Below, one piece after another: positions 34,578-36,592 of a stretch of DNA of 36,592 nucleotides (its first letter is position 1; each line of letters begins with the position of its first letter). A model generated the notes under the pieces. The model was given only the letters and a program-made list of their open reading frames with translations, made no database searches and had not been told where the DNA came from. A program made the translations under genes and the position numbers. This stretch comes from Bacteroidota bacterium (GTDB taxonomy: Bacteria; Bacteroidota; Ignavibacteria; Ignavibacteriales; Ignavibacteriaceae). The stretch spans positions 2,290 through 38,881 of the forward strand of contig JAKBMG010000140.1 of assembly GCA_021831685.1 (NCBI GenBank), written 5' to 3'.

Positions 34578-35924
34578 TTAATAAACACTAACCGCATATT
34601 CCCAATCAGCTTTAGAAATTAGAAAGTCATATATTGCTTGAGAATAATTTGTCTGTGCCATTGTCAACGCTGTTTCAGTATCAATAATCTCTAATTGAGT
34701 TCCAACTCCGCTTTTATATCTTGTTAAAGCAATCTTTAAAGCCTTATCTGCTTGAGAAAGACTTTTTCCCTGGGCAAGAATTCTTTTCGTCGCGTCTTCC
34801 ATCTTTAGTTGAGCTTGTAGCACTTGAACTTTTAATCCTTCTTCTAATTTTTGCCTTCCAATCCCAACTTTTTCTTTATCAATTAAAGCCTGTTGGATCC
34901 TTGCGCCACGCCCAAATCCATCAAATAAAGTGTAAGTAATTTGAACCCCCAGCATGAAACTTTTTGCCCAATTAAAATTTCGTACTTTCCAAGTATTATC
35001 CTGAGTTTGATACTGATATTGCCCAAAGAAAGCAAGAGTCGGAAAATAATCTGAACGTTCTATTGCAACATTTTTATCGAGCAAGGATTCTTGAACTTTT
35101 AATTGTTGAACCAGGGGACTGTTATTTATAGCGTTATCTTCTGCTTCAACTAGTTTATCTGAAGGGATTTCTTGATAATCAAAATTGCCGCTTACCCTTA
35201 CCGGGGTTTTCATATCAATATTTAATAAATTTTTCAACATGCTTTTAGCAAGCTCAAGATTATTTTCCGCTTGAATAAGTGCCGGCTGTACATTAGCTAC
35301 CTGCACTTGAGATCTCAACAAATCAAATTCAGATGCAACGCCTTGCTTAAACAAAGCGTCCACATTTTTGTAATTTGCATCAGCCGATTCGTAGCTACGC
35401 CGGGTTACTTTTACAATTTCTTGAGCCATCAAAATTGTATAGAAAGCTTTTTTAACAGACAATGTAACCGATTGCTTAACAGCTTTTTCTCCTATCACTG
35501 AATAATTTGCATATTCACCGGCAATTTTTATAGCTGTATTAACCTTCTGACTATATAGCACCTGTGTTAAACCTAAAGTTGCCGCAAAACTATTCTTTGA
35601 ACCGAGTTCGATTGTTTGGGTATTTGGGGTTGGATTAAAAGGATTATTCGGAGGAATAAATAAAACAGGCAGCATTATGTTGCGAGTATAATTTCCGGTA
35701 AAATCAATCCTCGGAAATGCATTAGAATATGCTTCACTAATTTGCTCTTGAGATTTTTCAATATCTTTTTTCGCTAATTGGATATCCCAATTATTAGCTA
35801 AAGCTTTGCTAATAGCAGCATCAAGAGTAAACGTAAGTGTATCATGCTGAGCTGAAACGACGTCTGATCCGAAAAAGATTACACAACTTATCCAGATAAA
35901 AACAAAGTAACAACGCTCTTTCAT
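34578..35924 (-). CDS. Outer-membrane efflux protein, TolC family
   Basis: Outer-membrane channel of 448 residues. The signal peptide is MKERCYFVFIWISCVIFFGSDVVSA. Two repeated halves follow, each with helical coiled segments (ISKALANNWDIQLAKKDIEKS; ANYKNVDALFKQGVASEFDLL) and barrel strands. The second half has LTRYKSGVGTQLEIIDTETAL and TNYSQAIYDFLISKADWE. It is first in the efflux operon, with the adaptor starting 45 bp after its stop. AGGGG lies six bases before the ATG, and the start codon itself is the loop of an inverted repeat (separate entry). Confidence 0.94.
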   Translation of the reverse strand: MKERCYFVFIWISCVIFFGSDVVSAQHDTLTFTLDAAISKALANNWDIQLAKKDIEKSQEQISEAYSNAFPRIDFTGNYTRNIMLPVLFIPPNNPFNPTPNTQTIELGSKNSFAATLGLTQVLYSQKVNTAIKIAGEYANYSVIGEKAVKQSVTLSVKKAFYTILMAQEIVKVTRRSYESADANYKNVDALFKQGVASEFDLLRSQVQVANVQPALIQAENNLELAKSMLKNLLNIDMKTPVRVSGNFDYQEIPSDKLVEAEDNAINNSPLVQQLKVQESLLDKNVAIERSDYFPTLAFFGQYQYQTQDNTWKVRNFNWAKSFMLGVQITYTLFDGFGRGARIQQALIDKEKVGIGRQKLEEGLKVQVLQAQLKMEDATKRILAQGKSLSQADKALKIALTRYKSGVGTQLEIIDTETALTMAQTNYSQAIYDFLISKADWEYAVSVY

Positions 35925-35931
35925 AAAGAGC
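35915..35931 (-). promoter_or_regulatory. Inverted repeat enclosing the tolC start codon
   Basis: On the minus strand GCTCTTT-ATG-AAAGAGC is a perfect 7-bp inverted repeat whose 3-nt loop is the start codon itself; the AGGGG ribosome binding site touches its 5' side. In mRNA this could form a small hairpin over the start and tune translation of the efflux operon. Whether it is used is unknown. Confidence 0.35.
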
Positions 35932-35957
35932 CCCTATTATTTTTAAGAAATAAGTTA

Positions 35958-35985
35958 ATTATAAAGTTCACATAAAAGGATGAAC
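35958..35985 (-). promoter_or_regulatory. Putative promoter of the efflux operon
   Basis: The short gap between the gltD-like terminator and the tolC-type gene contains an exact TATAAT on the minus strand (35963-35958). The sequence 17 bp upstream (TGTTCA) matches the -35 consensus poorly and falls inside the terminator stem. Transcription would start near 35951. Confidence 0.3.
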
Positions 35986-35999
35986 ATGAGAGTTCATCC
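35973..35999 (-). terminator. Intrinsic terminator of the gltD/nfnL-like gene
   Basis: Perfect 8-bp stem GGATGAAC/GTTCATCC with a 6-nt loop (35978-35999), followed on the minus strand by TTTTATG. It lies 17 bp after the stop codon of the gene at the right edge and separates it from the efflux operon. The T run is short, so efficiency may be moderate. Confidence 0.7.
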
Positions 36000-36015
36000 G
36001 GCTATGTAGTCGAAT

Positions 36016-36592
36016 TCAATTGGAACTATTAAGAAACTCATTTATAGCAGCAGCGGCTTTTCTTCCGGCGCCCATAGCAAGGATAACCGTAGCGCCTCCT
36101 GTTACAATATCGCCGCCGGCAAAAACACCTTGTTTAGTAGTTTTCATGGTATTGTCATCCACGACAATATTTCCCCATTTTGTATATTGTAAATCTGGTG
36201 TTGTCTTCTGAATTATCGGATTCGACCCGTTACCGATAGCAATAACAGACATATCAATATCTAAAATGTATTCTGAACCTTGAATTGGTATAGGTTTTCT
36301 TCTACCGGAGGAATCGGGTTCTCCTAATTCCATCTTTTGTAGTTTAACGCTTGTAAGCCAGCCATCAGAATCACCTATAAATTCTAATGGATTTGCCAGG
36401 AAAATAAATTCAATTCCTTCATCTTTTGCGTGATGTACTTCTTCTTTTCTTGCAGGCATTTCAGCATCGGAACGGCGGTAAATTATATAAGCGTTTTTTG
36501 CGCCTAGTCGTTTTGCTGTTCTAACTGCATCCATTGCTGTATTGCCTCCCCCAAATACGGCAACATTTTTGTCTTTAATATGAAAAACAGGT
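36016..36592 (-). CDS. NADPH-dependent glutamate synthase small chain/NfnL-like flavoprotein (3' part)
   Basis: C-terminal part, about 192 codons; the gene enters from the right edge and its start is outside. The first visible stretch VAVFGGGNTAMDAVRTAKRLGA is the NADP(H)-binding GxGxxA motif. It is followed by IIYRRSDAEMPARKEEVHHA, then VIAIGNGSNPI and the FAD-binding end GVFAGGDIVTGGATVILAMGAGRKAA. This form is found in homotetrameric glutamate synthase-type proteins and in NfnL, the large subunit of the bifurcating NADH-dependent ferredoxin:NADP+ oxidoreductase; it differs from classical GltD. In a genome with two ferredoxin-dependent 2-oxoacid oxidoreductases NfnL is attractive, but the neighbour that would decide (nfnS) is not in the window. 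Confidence 0.85.
   Translation of the reverse strand, partial: PVFHIKDKNVAVFGGGNTAMDAVRTAKRLGAKNAYIIYRRSDAEMPARKEEVHHAKDEGIEFIFLANPLEFIGDSDGWLTSVKLQKMELGEPDSSGRRKPIPIQGSEYILDIDMSVIAIGNGSNPIIQKTTPDLQYTKWGNIVVDDNTMKTTKQGVFAGGDIVTGGATVILAMGAGRKAAAAINEFLNSSN

Overview
The window is AT-rich, densely packed bacterial chromosome. Gene content and protein style point to an anaerobic or facultative member of the Bacteroidota/Chlorobi group, most likely Ignavibacteria. The clues are two tandem sets of 2-oxoacid:ferredoxin oxidoreductase, a Wzi-like outer-membrane barrel, a DUF3108 protein, a YbeY whose third metal ligand is Asp as in Bacteroidota, and few strong Shine-Dalgarno sites. The lineage is an inference from composition and families, not from a marker-gene tree.

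Region 1 (1-14542, all minus strand) looks like one very long transcription unit, read from about 14.54 kb down to the left edge: a small two-helix membrane ORF without a normal start codon, an HNH nuclease, trpS, scpA, scpB, an rluB-type pseudouridine synthase, dacB, lysS, a family 2 glycosyltransferase, a Wzi-like barrel, a CtpA-type protease, a DUF3108 protein, a gamma-class carbonic anhydrase-like protein, a metallo-beta-lactamase-fold hydrolase, ybeY and topA (cut by the edge). No gap between the annotated genes exceeds about 80 bp and many overlap. Translation, RNA maturation, chromosome segregation and topology, and envelope functions are mixed together.

Region 2 (14841-15313) is a four-tRNA cluster on the minus strand, read Pro-Arg-His-Glu and ending in a hairpin terminator. 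Between it and region 3 lies a perfect 6-1-6 Fur-like palindrome.

Region 3 (15587-23432) holds a plus-strand LolC/LolE-type permease pair plus LolD ATPase (lipoprotein release). It meets a minus-strand nrnA-pepA pair tail to tail, sharing a 4-bp TTAA at the stops. Then come an unrecognised helical protein (minus) and a secreted PF04185 phosphoesterase (plus).

Region 4 (23542-29520) contains two paralogous alpha-beta pairs of 2-oxoacid:ferredoxin oxidoreductase in tandem, separated by a 12-bp-stem terminator, so they are probably transcribed independently. Behind them lies a decayed DUF72 gene fragment.

Region 5 (30005-35963) is a tripartite RND efflux operon: TolC-type outer-membrane factor, lipoprotein adaptor, AcrB-type pump and, last, a small PII-like protein that may be its regulator. 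The tolC start codon sits in the loop of a perfect inverted repeat. The right edge holds the 3' part of an NADPH-dependent glutamate synthase small chain/NfnL-like gene with its own terminator.

I see no CRISPR array, insertion sequence, prophage or obvious defence system. The less ordinary items are the cryptic membrane ORF in frame with the HNH nuclease, the Fe-S-type TrpRS, the PII-like protein in the efflux operon, the duplicated oxidoreductases, and the DUF72 remnant.
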